A stretch of 64,000 nt of DNA, from contig NZ_SJOM01000007.1 of the NCBI RefSeq assembly GCF_004762045.1, forward strand, positions 1,077,926 through 1,141,925, given 5' to 3'. Both the position numbers and the translations under genes were made by a program. Source of the stretch: Mycobacterium sp. DL99. GTDB taxonomy: Bacteria; Actinomycetota; Actinomycetes; Mycobacteriales; Mycobacteriaceae. The notes below the pieces were generated by a model that had not been told where the DNA came from, made no database searches, and saw only the letters and a list, made by a program, of their open reading frames with translations. Below are positions 55,991-63,527 of the stretch, one piece after another (the stretch's first letter is position 1; every line of letters starts with the position of its first letter).

Positions 55991-56328
55991 TTCGCAGGAC
56001 TGTGCATTGGCGTACCGCACGCCGCATCCTCGGAGCATCGGCAGCCGTGTTGGTCGTGGCGGGTACGGGTATCGCCGCCGCCACGGAAGCGAAAGCACTC
56101 CCCGATCCGTATGTGCCCAACCCACCGTTCTGGTGCCCCGGCAACGGCCCCGGACTCTCAGCGAGTGGCTACGGCGGCTACTGCGAAGGCCGCACCTTCC
56201 CCGACGGCAGCCGACTCAACACATTCCGCATCGGGTACTGGTGGCAGCCGCTGCGCTGCATCATCCCCGACGGTTCACCCATGCCGCCGCTGGCTGGTCC
56301 GGGTGGATGCGCGGGGGTACTCGGATGA
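55987..56328 (+). CDS. prophage-encoded secreted protein
   Basis: 113 aa. A Tat/Sec-like signal (RRILGASAAVLVVAGTGIAA) is followed by a short exported domain with four Cys (FWCPGNGP, GYCEGRTFPDGSR, LRCIIPDG, GGCAGVLG), so two disulfides are likely. Similar CPG...C.G..WPDGS proteins occur in mycobacteria and their phages. Its location in an early operon is unusual. It might alter the host surface. Confidence 0.7.
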   Translation: MIRRTVHWRTARRILGASAAVLVVAGTGIAAATEAKALPDPYVPNPPFWCPGNGPGLSASGYGGYCEGRTFPDGSRLNTFRIGYWWQPLRCIIPDGSPMPPLAGPGGCAGVLG

Positions 56329-56714
56329 GCGATCAACTGAGGCAGCGCTTTGAGCGCGTGATTCATCAGCACTACTTCGTCGGCGTCGCCCGGAAACCCA
56401 TGGGGATGTGTGGCGATCCGGACGGCTGCGACTGGACTGGCACCCACATGGAACACATCGGCCACGTCGCTGATGTCCTGCTGTCGCTGCCTGACGTGGC
56501 GGTCGTGGAACTCGCCAGCCAGGAGGAGATGGAGGACTACGGGCTGTCCGTGACGCCGCTCCACGGAGACGCTTTCGGGCTGCCAGTAGCCGAAGAGGTC
56601 CCCGATGAGAAGGGGATGACTCGGACGCGGTTCCGGTCGGTGTCTGAGACCAGTTCCTACGCCGCCGCTCTGCTCGCTGCCGCCCATGCTGCCGAGATCG
56701 GGGCTGACCGATGA
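56325..56714 (+). CDS. phage protein of unknown function
   Basis: 129 aa, containing GMCGDPDGCDWTGTHMEHIG, a Cys-Cys-His-His pattern that could bind zinc. The remainder is helical with an acidic middle. ATG 56325 overlaps the secreted-protein stop. Confidence 0.6.
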   Translation: MSDQLRQRFERVIHQHYFVGVARKPMGMCGDPDGCDWTGTHMEHIGHVADVLLSLPDVAVVELASQEEMEDYGLSVTPLHGDAFGLPVAEEVPDEKGMTRTRFRSVSETSSYAAALLAAAHAAEIGADR

Positions 56715-57004
56715 GCGAGTTGACACCCGAAAGGATCCGGGACGCTGCTGCCACGATCAGGATTGCGTGGCCTGACGCACCCAATGGTAGCGCTGCGGGC
56801 GTAGTACTCACTGGGCTACATGCACTTGAGCGTGAGCAGGCTGCTGAAGCCAAGCGGGAGAAGCGCATCCAGAAGTTGGCCGAGGCGATGTGGCTGATCG
56901 AGACCGGCCTTAACTCGGTGGCTCAGGTGCCCAGCGTGTGTGTTCGCGTCGCGCGCGGACTCCTGGATCGTTACCCCGCACTCGCTGAAGCGGTGGAGGA
57001 ATGA
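56711..57004 (+). CDS. phage helical protein
   Basis: 97 aa, almost fully helical (REQAAEAKREKRIQKLAEAM). No family recognised. ATG overlap on both sides. Confidence 0.58.
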   Translation: MSELTPERIRDAAATIRIAWPDAPNGSAAGVVLTGLHALEREQAAEAKREKRIQKLAEAMWLIETGLNSVAQVPSVCVRVARGLLDRYPALAEAVEE

Positions 57005-57177
57005 CCCGCGCATTGTGGTGGGCCGCATGGATCTTCGGTGCCACCGCAACCGGGATTGGACTCGCCGCCCTCTTCCATCCCGGTCTCGGATACCTATTCG
57101 CCGCCTGCCTTCTCCTCGCCGCCATCTCTGTTTTGGCTTGGGGGTTCCTCGAACCAGCTGAACGGGGGCAGGAATGA
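57001..57177 (+). CDS. 58-residue two-span phage membrane protein
   Basis: ATG 57001 and TGA 57177 overlap both neighbours by four bases. The product has two membrane helices (LWWAAWIFGATATGIGLAAL and GYLFAACLLLAAISVLAWGF). In an early operon, a superinfection-exclusion or signalling role is possible but unproved. Confidence 0.65.
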   Translation: MTRALWWAAWIFGATATGIGLAALFHPGLGYLFAACLLLAAISVLAWGFLEPAERGQE

Positions 57178-57905
57178 AGTGCGCCAGGCCCAAATGTGAC
57201 AACAGGAAGCACCGAAACGGGCTCTGCACCAAACACGCCCGCAAGGCACCCCACGGATACGTACCCGTAGAGCTGGCGCAACGACACCTCTCAATGCTGC
57301 GAACGCGCTACGACAGGCCCGCGTTGATCGAAGCCACAGGGCTGTCACACACGACCATCGCCAACGTCGAACGTGGCCGTCGCGCGCACCTCAAGATGCA
57401 CGCCCACAACGCCATCATGGGCGTGCAGATCCCGCCCCGTCCCGTCGCCGGCAGCGGCCTGCTGCCTGCAACTGGGTCGGCCCGACGTATCGAAGCCCTG
57501 TGCACGATGGGCTGGTCTCAGGGACATATCGCCGAGAAGCTCGGGACTTCGGTTCAGGTGGTGAATCGCTTCGCTGCGCAGAAGTGGATCACATCGAGGT
57601 GGGCGGCGCAGCTTGCGGAGCTATTCGATGAGTTGCACATGATTCCTGGCCCTAGCCGTATTTCCGCGCGCTGGGCGGAAATACAGGGCTGGGCGCCGCC
57701 GCTTGCCTGGGAGCATTTCGATGACCCCGACGAGCTCCCAGACTTCGGCGCCGACTCCAAACAGTCGTTCCCTGACCGGTACCTGGAGCTGCGGGACCAC
57801 GTCGGATTGAACAACCAACAGATCGCAGACGCGATGGGGATTGAACTGGAATCCCTTGAACGCCAACTATTCCGCTACGACATGTTCAAGGGGCGTGCCG
57901 CATGA
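57174..57905 (+). CDS. phage DNA-binding protein with zinc finger and HTH segments
   Basis: 243 aa. An N-terminal zinc site (CARPKCDNRKHRNGLCTKH) is followed by two HTH-like units (LIEATGLSHTTIANVERGRR; MGWSQGHIAEKLGTSVQVVN) and a third at the end (LNNQQIADAMGIELESLERQ). It resembles WhiB-associated or sigma-like phage regulators, and it is coupled to the whiB-like gene directly downstream. Confidence 0.68.
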   Translation: MKCARPKCDNRKHRNGLCTKHARKAPHGYVPVELAQRHLSMLRTRYDRPALIEATGLSHTTIANVERGRRAHLKMHAHNAIMGVQIPPRPVAGSGLLPATGSARRIEALCTMGWSQGHIAEKLGTSVQVVNRFAAQKWITSRWAAQLAELFDELHMIPGPSRISARWAEIQGWAPPLAWEHFDDPDELPDFGADSKQSFPDRYLELRDHVGLNNQQIADAMGIELESLERQLFRYDMFKGRAA

Positions 57906-58159
57906 TCCTCGGCAAGATTCCGGAAATGGTTACCGGCCAAGAAGGTTGGGCCGACGAAGCTCCGTGCAAAGAGTCCGACCCTGAAGCGTGGTTCCCGGAG
58001 AAGGGTGGCAGTGCCCGCGAGGCGAAAGCCATCTGCGGCACGTGTCCAGTGAAAGCGCCGTGCTTGCAGTGGGCGTTGGACCGCGATGAACGGTTCGGCA
58101 TCTACGGCGGCGCGACCGAACGTGACCGCAGGCGGATGAAGAAGGAGCTGGCCGCATGA
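57902..58159 (+). CDS. WhiB-family Fe-S regulator (phage-encoded)
   Basis: 85 aa with the four Wbl cysteines (Cys22, Cys45, Cys48, Cys54; ICGTCPVKAPC), the turn GIYGGATERDRRR (canonical GVWGG has Trp where this has Tyr) and a basic C-terminus. Phage WhiB proteins such as TM4 gp49 block host WhiB2 and can prevent superinfection. Here it may act as host takeover factor. Confidence 0.9.
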   Translation: MILGKIPEMVTGQEGWADEAPCKESDPEAWFPEKGGSAREAKAICGTCPVKAPCLQWALDRDERFGIYGGATERDRRRMKKELAA

Positions 58160-58383
58160 TCGACTCCCGAATTATCAACGCCCACAACGACGCGAAAGCC
58201 GCCGCAGCAGCCGCAGACGATGCCCGCTGCCTCATCCATGAACTGCTCACAGAGGGCCCCCGGATTCCGGAGCCCGAGCGGTGGGCGTTGGAACAAAACC
58301 TGCAAATCCTCAACCGCGCCATGTCCCGTATCGATGCGGTGGCCGGCTGGCTTCAGCGTTACGCAGACAGGACCACCCAATGA
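58156..58383 (+). CDS. small helical phage protein
   Basis: 75 aa, two long helices (AHNDAKAAAAAADDARCLIH; EQNLQILNRAMSRIDAVAGW). Start and stop overlap neighbours by four bases. Unknown role. Confidence 0.58.
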   Translation: MIDSRIINAHNDAKAAAAAADDARCLIHELLTEGPRIPEPERWALEQNLQILNRAMSRIDAVAGWLQRYADRTTQ

Positions 58384-58484
58384 GGCTATCTGAGTACAGC
58401 GCGGAGGAGTTGTTGTGGCTTGGCATCAACACCTCACGTGACACCGACACCGCCGAGTACCAGCAGGCAGGTGAGGCGGCATGA
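58380..58484 (+). CDS. 34-residue phage peptide
   Basis: ATG 58380 and TGA 58484 overlap both neighbours by four bases; MRLSEYSAEELLWLG is the recognisable part. No family. Confidence 0.5.
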   Translation: MRLSEYSAEELLWLGINTSRDTDTAEYQQAGEAA

Positions 58485-59398
58485 CGTGCGCCGTCTGCGG
58501 CAAGCCCCGCACCAACTCATCCGCTGACCCTCACGGCCAGTTCGGACACCACGAATTCACGCCGAAGCCCGTGCCGGACACTCTGACCGTCCACGACTGT
58601 GAGCAACGTTCCGAAGAATGGGACACCCTGCGCAGGGGAATCGTCACAGCATCGGCGGTTGGGCAGCTCATCACGGTTCGAAGGCTCTCGGCTATCGATC
58701 ATGATTGCCCGGAATGTGGTGCCGTAGCTGATAGTCCGTGTTTGTCGAAACGTTCGGGTAGCGCGATCAAGACTCTGCATCCCGAGCGCGCCGAGTACGC
58801 CCGAAACCAGCCATCGTCAACGGTGCTTGAAGTGGCCAGCAACGACGACTCGCGCAGGCTGACCGAGGTCTTGGCGGCTGAACGCATCACCGGCCACACA
58901 CACCCGACATTCATCGGCCCCGACATGTGGCGCGGCATCGACCATGAGCCGATCGCCCGCGAGTACTACGCACGGTATCGGGACACCGAAGTTACCGAGA
59001 CGGGCATTCTGATTCGCGACGACGGCACCATGCGCATCGGGTACAGCCCGGACGGCATGGTCGGTGCTGACGGGCTTGTGGAGGTCAAATGCCCGCGCCA
59101 GCACGTGCACATGCGGACCTTCAATAGCGACTCGGTGCCGGCGGAGTACATGCCACAGTTGCAGGCCGCGCTACTCGTGTCGGGCCGCAAGTGGATTGAC
59201 TTCGTGTCATTCGTGGGCGGCATGAAGCTGTTCGTCAAACGGGTCTACCCGATCCCGGATTGGCAGAACGTCATCACCCAGGCTGCGCGCAGATTCGAGG
59301 CCAACGCCCGAGAGACGCAACGCATTTACGACGAAGCATCAGCGCACATGCCGATGACCGACCGCATCCCCGAGGAGCCAGAGTTGGAGTTCTCATGA
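58481..59398 (+). CDS. YqaJ-type phage exonuclease with inserted zinc module
   Basis: 305 aa. N-terminal CAVCGKP motif; then the lambda-exonuclease-like fold: SEEWDTLRRGIVTASAVG, RGIDHEPIAREYY (Glu156), YSPDGMV (Asp191), EVKCP (Glu201, Lys203) and MPQLQAAL (Gln226). Between the first strand and the first helix (residues 70-115) is an extra zinc module (CPECGAVADSPC, then H100). The enzyme digests 5' ends during phage recombination, with the next gene as likely partner. Confidence 0.9.
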   Translation: MTCAVCGKPRTNSSADPHGQFGHHEFTPKPVPDTLTVHDCEQRSEEWDTLRRGIVTASAVGQLITVRRLSAIDHDCPECGAVADSPCLSKRSGSAIKTLHPERAEYARNQPSSTVLEVASNDDSRRLTEVLAAERITGHTHPTFIGPDMWRGIDHEPIAREYYARYRDTEVTETGILIRDDGTMRIGYSPDGMVGADGLVEVKCPRQHVHMRTFNSDSVPAEYMPQLQAALLVSGRKWIDFVSFVGGMKLFVKRVYPIPDWQNVITQAARRFEANARETQRIYDEASAHMPMTDRIPEEPELEFS

Positions 59399-59922
59399 GC
59401 ATCAATGTCGGCGACTACATCGAACCGGACGCTGACCGGGTATCAGGTGACCACCTTCTCGGAGGGCCAAAGGTAGTGACCATCACCGGCGTCAAGGTGT
59501 ACCGAAACGAAAAGGGCAAGAGCCGCATCGAGCTAACCCTGGACGAGTTCAACGTCCCATATCGGCCATGCCTATCCATGGCCCGTGTGCTGAATGAGGC
59601 GTGGGGCGGCGTTGATGCGTCCACCCGGTACATCGGCCGAAAAATGTTGCTGTTCCGAGACCCTGATGTGAAGTTCGGGCCACAGAAGATGGGTGGTGTC
59701 CGCATCAAGGCGCTGTCACACATTGACGGTCCGGTGACCGCGAGTATCACTGTGAAGCAGGGCAAGAAAGGCAACTACACGGTTGACCCGCTGCCCGATG
59801 TGCCGGTCAACCCGAACGCGGACCAGATCGCCGCGTTGCGTGCCGAGTGGAAAACGGCCAGCGAGGAACGGCGCCAAGAAATCTCGGTGCTGGTCGCGGA
59901 ACTGTCGGCGGAGGCGTCGTGA
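59395..59922 (+). CDS. probable ssDNA-binding or recombination partner of the exonuclease
   Basis: 175 aa, coupled to the exonuclease (ATGA). Its beta-rich N-terminal two thirds (KVVTITGVKVYRNEKGKSRI, KMLLFRDPDVKFGPQKMGG) looks OB-like, and the end is helical. Neither a RecT/Beta nor an SSB signature is certain, but position and fold suggest a strand-annealing or binding protein. Confidence 0.65.
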   Translation: MSINVGDYIEPDADRVSGDHLLGGPKVVTITGVKVYRNEKGKSRIELTLDEFNVPYRPCLSMARVLNEAWGGVDASTRYIGRKMLLFRDPDVKFGPQKMGGVRIKALSHIDGPVTASITVKQGKKGNYTVDPLPDVPVNPNADQIAALRAEWKTASEERRQEISVLVAELSAEAS

Positions 59923-60074
59923 TGTTCACCGTTTCGTGTCGCGCGTGTGCCGACATTCTCGGTCGGCCAGTCGCATCTGAATACCCCGATTCGGACGACG
60001 CTGCGGCGTTTGTTCGTCGTCATCACGCCCTGGTTGGGCATCGAGCAGTAATCACTGAAAGGCCCGCAGCATGA
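59919..60074 (+). CDS. 51-residue zinc-finger phage protein
   Basis: A GTG at 59919 (GTGA overlap) or ATG 59922 starts a single CRAC....RRHHALVGH zinc finger. The stop overlaps the next gene. Confidence 0.6.
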   Translation: MMFTVSCRACADILGRPVASEYPDSDDAAAFVRRHHALVGHRAVITERPAA

Positions 60075-60349
60075 ACGCAACCGAGGACCAATCGGAACCT
60101 CTCGGCGAACACGTCGACACCCTTGACGCCATCCAACGAGGCGCAGTGCTCAACATCCTGTCCGCTGCCGATGAAGTACTGGCCACGAAGCAGCTCGCGG
60201 AACGGCAAACCCGGGCGCTCAACGCTGTTCGGACACTGCATCGACCGACAAACCCGGCGGATCCGCGGTGGGCGTACTGCCGCCACTGCGGCATCGATTC
60301 GACCTATCCCTGCGCTACGGTCCGTGCGATCGATGAGGCCGGCGCATGA
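60071..60349 (+). CDS. zinc-binding phage protein
   Basis: 92 aa. Helical N-terminus with DEVLATKQLAERQTRAL; C-terminal YCRHCGIDSTYPCATVRAID zinc module typical of mycobacteriophage proteins. Confidence 0.65.
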   Translation: MNATEDQSEPLGEHVDTLDAIQRGAVLNILSAADEVLATKQLAERQTRALNAVRTLHRPTNPADPRWAYCRHCGIDSTYPCATVRAIDEAGA

Positions 60350-60519
60350 GCGAGCGTCCTGTATCTGAGGAAGCCGAAACCCTCGCCGACACCCTCCAGG
60401 CCGTCGTGGATCAGATACCGAAGTACTCGGTACGCACACCTGATTTGACGATCGGGTTCGGAATCCAGTTGTCGCGGTTGGTGGCGCGGCTGGCCAAGCA
60501 GGTAGAGGAACAGCAATGA
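60346..60519 (+). CDS. 57-residue phage protein
   Basis: Helical small protein (AETLADTLQAVVDQIP, FGIQLSRLVARLAKQVEEQQ) overlapping the previous stop and the methyltransferase start by four bases each. No family. Confidence 0.55.
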   Translation: MSERPVSEEAETLADTLQAVVDQIPKYSVRTPDLTIGFGIQLSRLVARLAKQVEEQQ

Positions 60520-62081
60520 CCCTGACGCTCATCGACATGTTCTGCGGCGCCGGCGGATCCAGCACTGGTGCACTGGAAGTGCCCGGGGTGAAGCTGGTCG
60601 CGGCGGCCAACCACTGGGACCTGGCCATCGACACCCACGCAGCTAACCACCCCGACGCCGAACACATCTGCGCTGACATCAGCCAGTACGAACCGCGACT
60701 GTTTCCGCACTCCGACCTCGGTTGGTTCAGTCCGAGCTGCACGAAACACTCCATCGCGCAGGGGAAGAAGCGCCTGGACAAGCAGCCCGATCTGTTCGGG
60801 GAGACGCTGCCTGACGCGGCTGCCGAACGATCCCGCGCCACCATGTGGGACGTTGTCCGGTTCACCGAGTACCACCAGTACGAAGCGGTGATCGTGGAGA
60901 ACGTCGTCGAGGTGACCGACTGGCCGCCGTACTTGGCGTGGCTGTCCGCTATGGACTCGCTTGGCTATGCGCATCAGGTGGTGATGCTGAATTCGATGCA
61001 CGCCCAGATGTTGGGGCCGGGTGCGCCGCAGTCGCGGGATCGGTTCTATTGCGTGTTCTGGCGTAAAGGCAACCGGGCGCCGGATCTGCACCGGTTGACC
61101 CGGCCGCACGCAGTGTGCCCAGAGTGTGGGCCGGTGCGGGCGATGCAGTCCTGGAAGAAACCCGGCAACACAATCGGCAAGTACCGCAGCCAGTACGTGT
61201 ACGTCTGCCCGCATGTGAAGTGCCGCAACCAGGTTGTCGAACCACACGCTCGTCCGGCCGCCGAGATCATCGATTGGGGCTTGCAAGGTACCCGCATTGG
61301 GGACCGGACCCGTCCCCTGGCGGACAAGACGATGGCCCGGATCCGTGCTGGCATCGACCGCTACTGGGTGCCGCTGATCGTTGAGGCGGCCGGCAACACC
61401 TACGACTCTGCCGACCCAAAGCATCCGGCGCACGGCCGCGCAGGCGGATACATGCGTGCGTGGCCCATCGATGATCCGTTGCGCACTGTTCACACGACAG
61501 GCGGAAAGGCACTCGTTGTCCCAGTGGAGGGCCGAGACGGGAAGGTTGCTCGGCTGACCGATGAGCCGCTGCGGACCGCGACCGCGCGCAACGAGACGGG
61601 GTTGGCGTTCATCGCTGAGCTACGCGGCGGCGGCAGCACCGCACGGGCTGTCACCGACCCGCTGGCCACCGTCACCGCATCCGGCAACCATCACGGCTTG
61701 GTCACCAGCTACTACGGCACCGGTGGCACCGTTCCGGCCAGTGAGGCTTTGCCGACAGTAACCACGGTGGAACGCCATGGCCTGATCACCCCATCGGGCG
61801 GAACCTGGCGGGAACGAGCCACCTCCACTGCTGAGCCGATCCCCGCCCGGACTACACGCGAAACCGACGGCATCGCAACCGGCTTCACCAACAACCTGGA
61901 CGACGTCCGGTTCAGGATGCTCGAACCTCGCGAGTACTCCCGAGCCATGGACTTCCCGGACGGGTATCGGATGCTCGGCAACCGTCGGGAGCAGGTTCGG
62001 TTGGCCGGCAACGCTGTCACCCCACCTGCTGCACGGGATCTCGTCGGGGTGGTCGCTGAATCGTTGGGGGTCGTCGCATGA
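60516..62081 (+). CDS. phage DNA cytosine-C5 methyltransferase with zinc-ribbon insertion
   Basis: 521 aa. SAM motif DMFCGAGGSS (7-16), catalytic Cys75 in FSPSCTKHS (differs from the usual PPCQ), ENV (128-130), QSRDR (172-176) and the end motif GNAVTPPAA. Residues 201-236 hold CPEC and CPHVKC, a zinc ribbon placed between the catalytic and target-recognition parts. The target-recognition region has several PLATVTAS/PLRTATAR-like repeats. It probably methylates phage DNA against host restriction. The recognition site is unknown. Confidence 0.9.
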   Translation: MTLTLIDMFCGAGGSSTGALEVPGVKLVAAANHWDLAIDTHAANHPDAEHICADISQYEPRLFPHSDLGWFSPSCTKHSIAQGKKRLDKQPDLFGETLPDAAAERSRATMWDVVRFTEYHQYEAVIVENVVEVTDWPPYLAWLSAMDSLGYAHQVVMLNSMHAQMLGPGAPQSRDRFYCVFWRKGNRAPDLHRLTRPHAVCPECGPVRAMQSWKKPGNTIGKYRSQYVYVCPHVKCRNQVVEPHARPAAEIIDWGLQGTRIGDRTRPLADKTMARIRAGIDRYWVPLIVEAAGNTYDSADPKHPAHGRAGGYMRAWPIDDPLRTVHTTGGKALVVPVEGRDGKVARLTDEPLRTATARNETGLAFIAELRGGGSTARAVTDPLATVTASGNHHGLVTSYYGTGGTVPASEALPTVTTVERHGLITPSGGTWRERATSTAEPIPARTTRETDGIATGFTNNLDDVRFRMLEPREYSRAMDFPDGYRMLGNRREQVRLAGNAVTPPAARDLVGVVAESLGVVA

Positions 62082-62149
62082 CTGCGGAGTGGATGGGGTG
62101 GTTTCGGTGTCGTCGCCGCTATCACCGGAGCGCCTGGAGGAAATGGTGA
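62078..62149 (+). CDS. 23-residue basic phage peptide
   Basis: ATG 62078 and TGA 62149 overlap the methyltransferase and the next gene by four bases each. Arg/Trp-rich (FRCRRRYHRSAWRKW). It may be real or only a translational bridge. Confidence 0.45.
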   Translation: MTAEWMGWFRCRRRYHRSAWRKW

Positions 62150-62754
62150 GCGCCACCGAACGTGACATGTTGGATCTCCTGCTTCAGCGGTACACCAACC
62201 TTCGCCGGGGAACCATCGCGGACCGGTGGGTGCGAGCAGAGCACGTCTCATCATCGCTGGGATACGGGCTTGGCGGTACCAAGCGGGTGGCGGACTTCAT
62301 CGCGGCCGACCGATACCCCGGCCAGCCATACGGCACCTCGTTGGCGCTACATGGCCACGAAGTCAAGGTGTCTCGGTCGGATTGGCTGACCGAGTTGAGG
62401 GACCCGTCGAAGGCTGATGCGTTCAAGCGGTACATGCACCACTGGTGGCTGGTCGTGCCAGACGTATCGATCGTCAAGCGGGACGAGCTGCCAGACGGCT
62501 GGGGGCTGCTCGTTAAGTCGGGCAGCGGGTTACGGGCCAAGGTTGCGGCGCCACGCCTGTCGCCTGAGTCGGCGCCGTTGGATCTCACGATCTCACTGAT
62601 GGCGGCTGCCGCTCGTACCGCGTACCGGGACCCGCTGCGGCGCGATGCCCCGGTCGCGTACGTGAAGGACTGGACTCCACGGTGCGGATTCTGCGGCGAG
62701 GTGGGCCCGTGTGGGATTCATCAGCCCAGGTGGCTCATGGAGGTGCCCGCATGA
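62146..62754 (+). CDS. MmcB-like PD-(D/E)XK-fold phage protein
   Basis: 202 aa. ALHGHEVKVSRSDWLTELRD carries the E-x-K core, and WWLVVPDVSIVKRDELPDGW the following strand. This is the MmcB/nuclease fold associated with DNA repair. A C-terminal CGFCGEVGPCGIH zinc site follows. GTG 62146 has GGAGG five bases upstream; an alternative frame begins at 62089. Coupled to the methyltransferase, so a repair or anti-restriction partner is possible. Confidence 0.72.
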   Translation: MSATERDMLDLLLQRYTNLRRGTIADRWVRAEHVSSSLGYGLGGTKRVADFIAADRYPGQPYGTSLALHGHEVKVSRSDWLTELRDPSKADAFKRYMHHWWLVVPDVSIVKRDELPDGWGLLVKSGSGLRAKVAAPRLSPESAPLDLTISLMAAAARTAYRDPLRRDAPVAYVKDWTPRCGFCGEVGPCGIHQPRWLMEVPA

Positions 62755-62897
62755 CGTGTGCTTTGTGCTCGCATCCACGCGAGGACCACACACCCCGATG
62801 CACCGCGCAGGTACCCGTCGCGTTCGAGTGGGGATGGGAGCACTCCGACTGTGATTGCCCCGGATACGAGCCACCAGAAGACGAGGAGAACAACTGA
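62751..62897 (+). CDS. 48-residue zinc-ribbon phage protein
   Basis: CALCSHPREDH, then DCDCPGYEPPEDEENN: four Cys and His in a compact acid-tailed protein. Overlaps the previous stop by four bases. Confidence 0.62.
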   Translation: MTCALCSHPREDHTPRCTAQVPVAFEWGWEHSDCDCPGYEPPEDEENN

Positions 62898-63232
62898 TGG
62901 CCGACAGCCTCGAACGTATCTACCGATCAGTTCCAACCGTCGCCTGCAAGGGCCTATGCGCCGAGGCGTGCGGACCCATCGGAATGTCGGAAGAGGAACG
63001 CCGCCGACTCTTGAAACGAGGAGTCCTCATCGACGGGTCACTCGAATGCCCGGCCCTCGTCGATGACCGCTGCAGCGTCTACGAAGACCGACCACTGATC
63101 TGCCGACTATGGGGCGCAGTCGAATCCATGCCGTGCCCTCATGGCTGCGAGGTCACTCCTGGGCTGCTGATGGACGCCGGAGCTCATTCGCTTATCGGCC
63201 GGTCTCTGCGATTGGACGTGGCTGATGGCTGA
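62897..63232 (+). CDS. YkgJ-type Cys-cluster phage protein
   Basis: 111 aa. CKGLCAEACG, CPALVDDRCSVYEDRPLICR and CPHGC reproduce the YkgJ/UPF0153 metal-cluster pattern, thought to bind zinc or iron. ATG 62897 shares one base with the previous stop. Phage role unknown. Confidence 0.75.
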   Translation: MADSLERIYRSVPTVACKGLCAEACGPIGMSEEERRRLLKRGVLIDGSLECPALVDDRCSVYEDRPLICRLWGAVESMPCPHGCEVTPGLLMDAGAHSLIGRSLRLDVADG

Positions 63233-63350
63233 CATGTGGTTGCCGTACCAGCCTCACCAGTTGATGCGCATGGGCCGGTGCATCAAGTGCGGATGTCATC
63301 CCGTGAAGCAGGGACATAAACCGGACTGCCCGAACCGAGAGGAGGACTGA
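63225..63350 (+). CDS. 41-residue zinc-finger phage protein
   Basis: CIKCGCHPVKQGHKPDCP is a C-C-C-H-C zinc cluster. ATG 63225 overlaps the previous gene by 8 bases; ATG 63234 is an alternative. Confidence 0.58.
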   Translation: MADMWLPYQPHQLMRMGRCIKCGCHPVKQGHKPDCPNREED

Positions 63351-63527
63351 ATGTCGACTGAAATCCCATACGACTGGGCCAGGGTCGAGTGCCCCACTTG
63401 TGGCGCGCAGCCGGACCAGAGGTGCCGGTCACTGACCACCAATCGCACGACCGACGCTCATGCCCGAAGGACCCAGATGGGGTCGCTGCAGCGTTACAAG
63501 TCGAGGCGTGCTGGCGGTGATGTCTGA
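63351..63527 (+). CDS. 58-residue zinc module phage protein, free-standing relative of the exonuclease insert
   Basis: ECPTCGAQPDQRCRSLTTNR followed by HARRTQMG matches the module inside the YqaJ exonuclease (CPxCGA...C...H). The Shine-Dalgarno GAGAGGAGG precedes ATG 63351. It starts directly after the previous stop. Confidence 0.68.
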   Translation: MSTEIPYDWARVECPTCGAQPDQRCRSLTTNRTTDAHARRTQMGSLQRYKSRRAGGDV

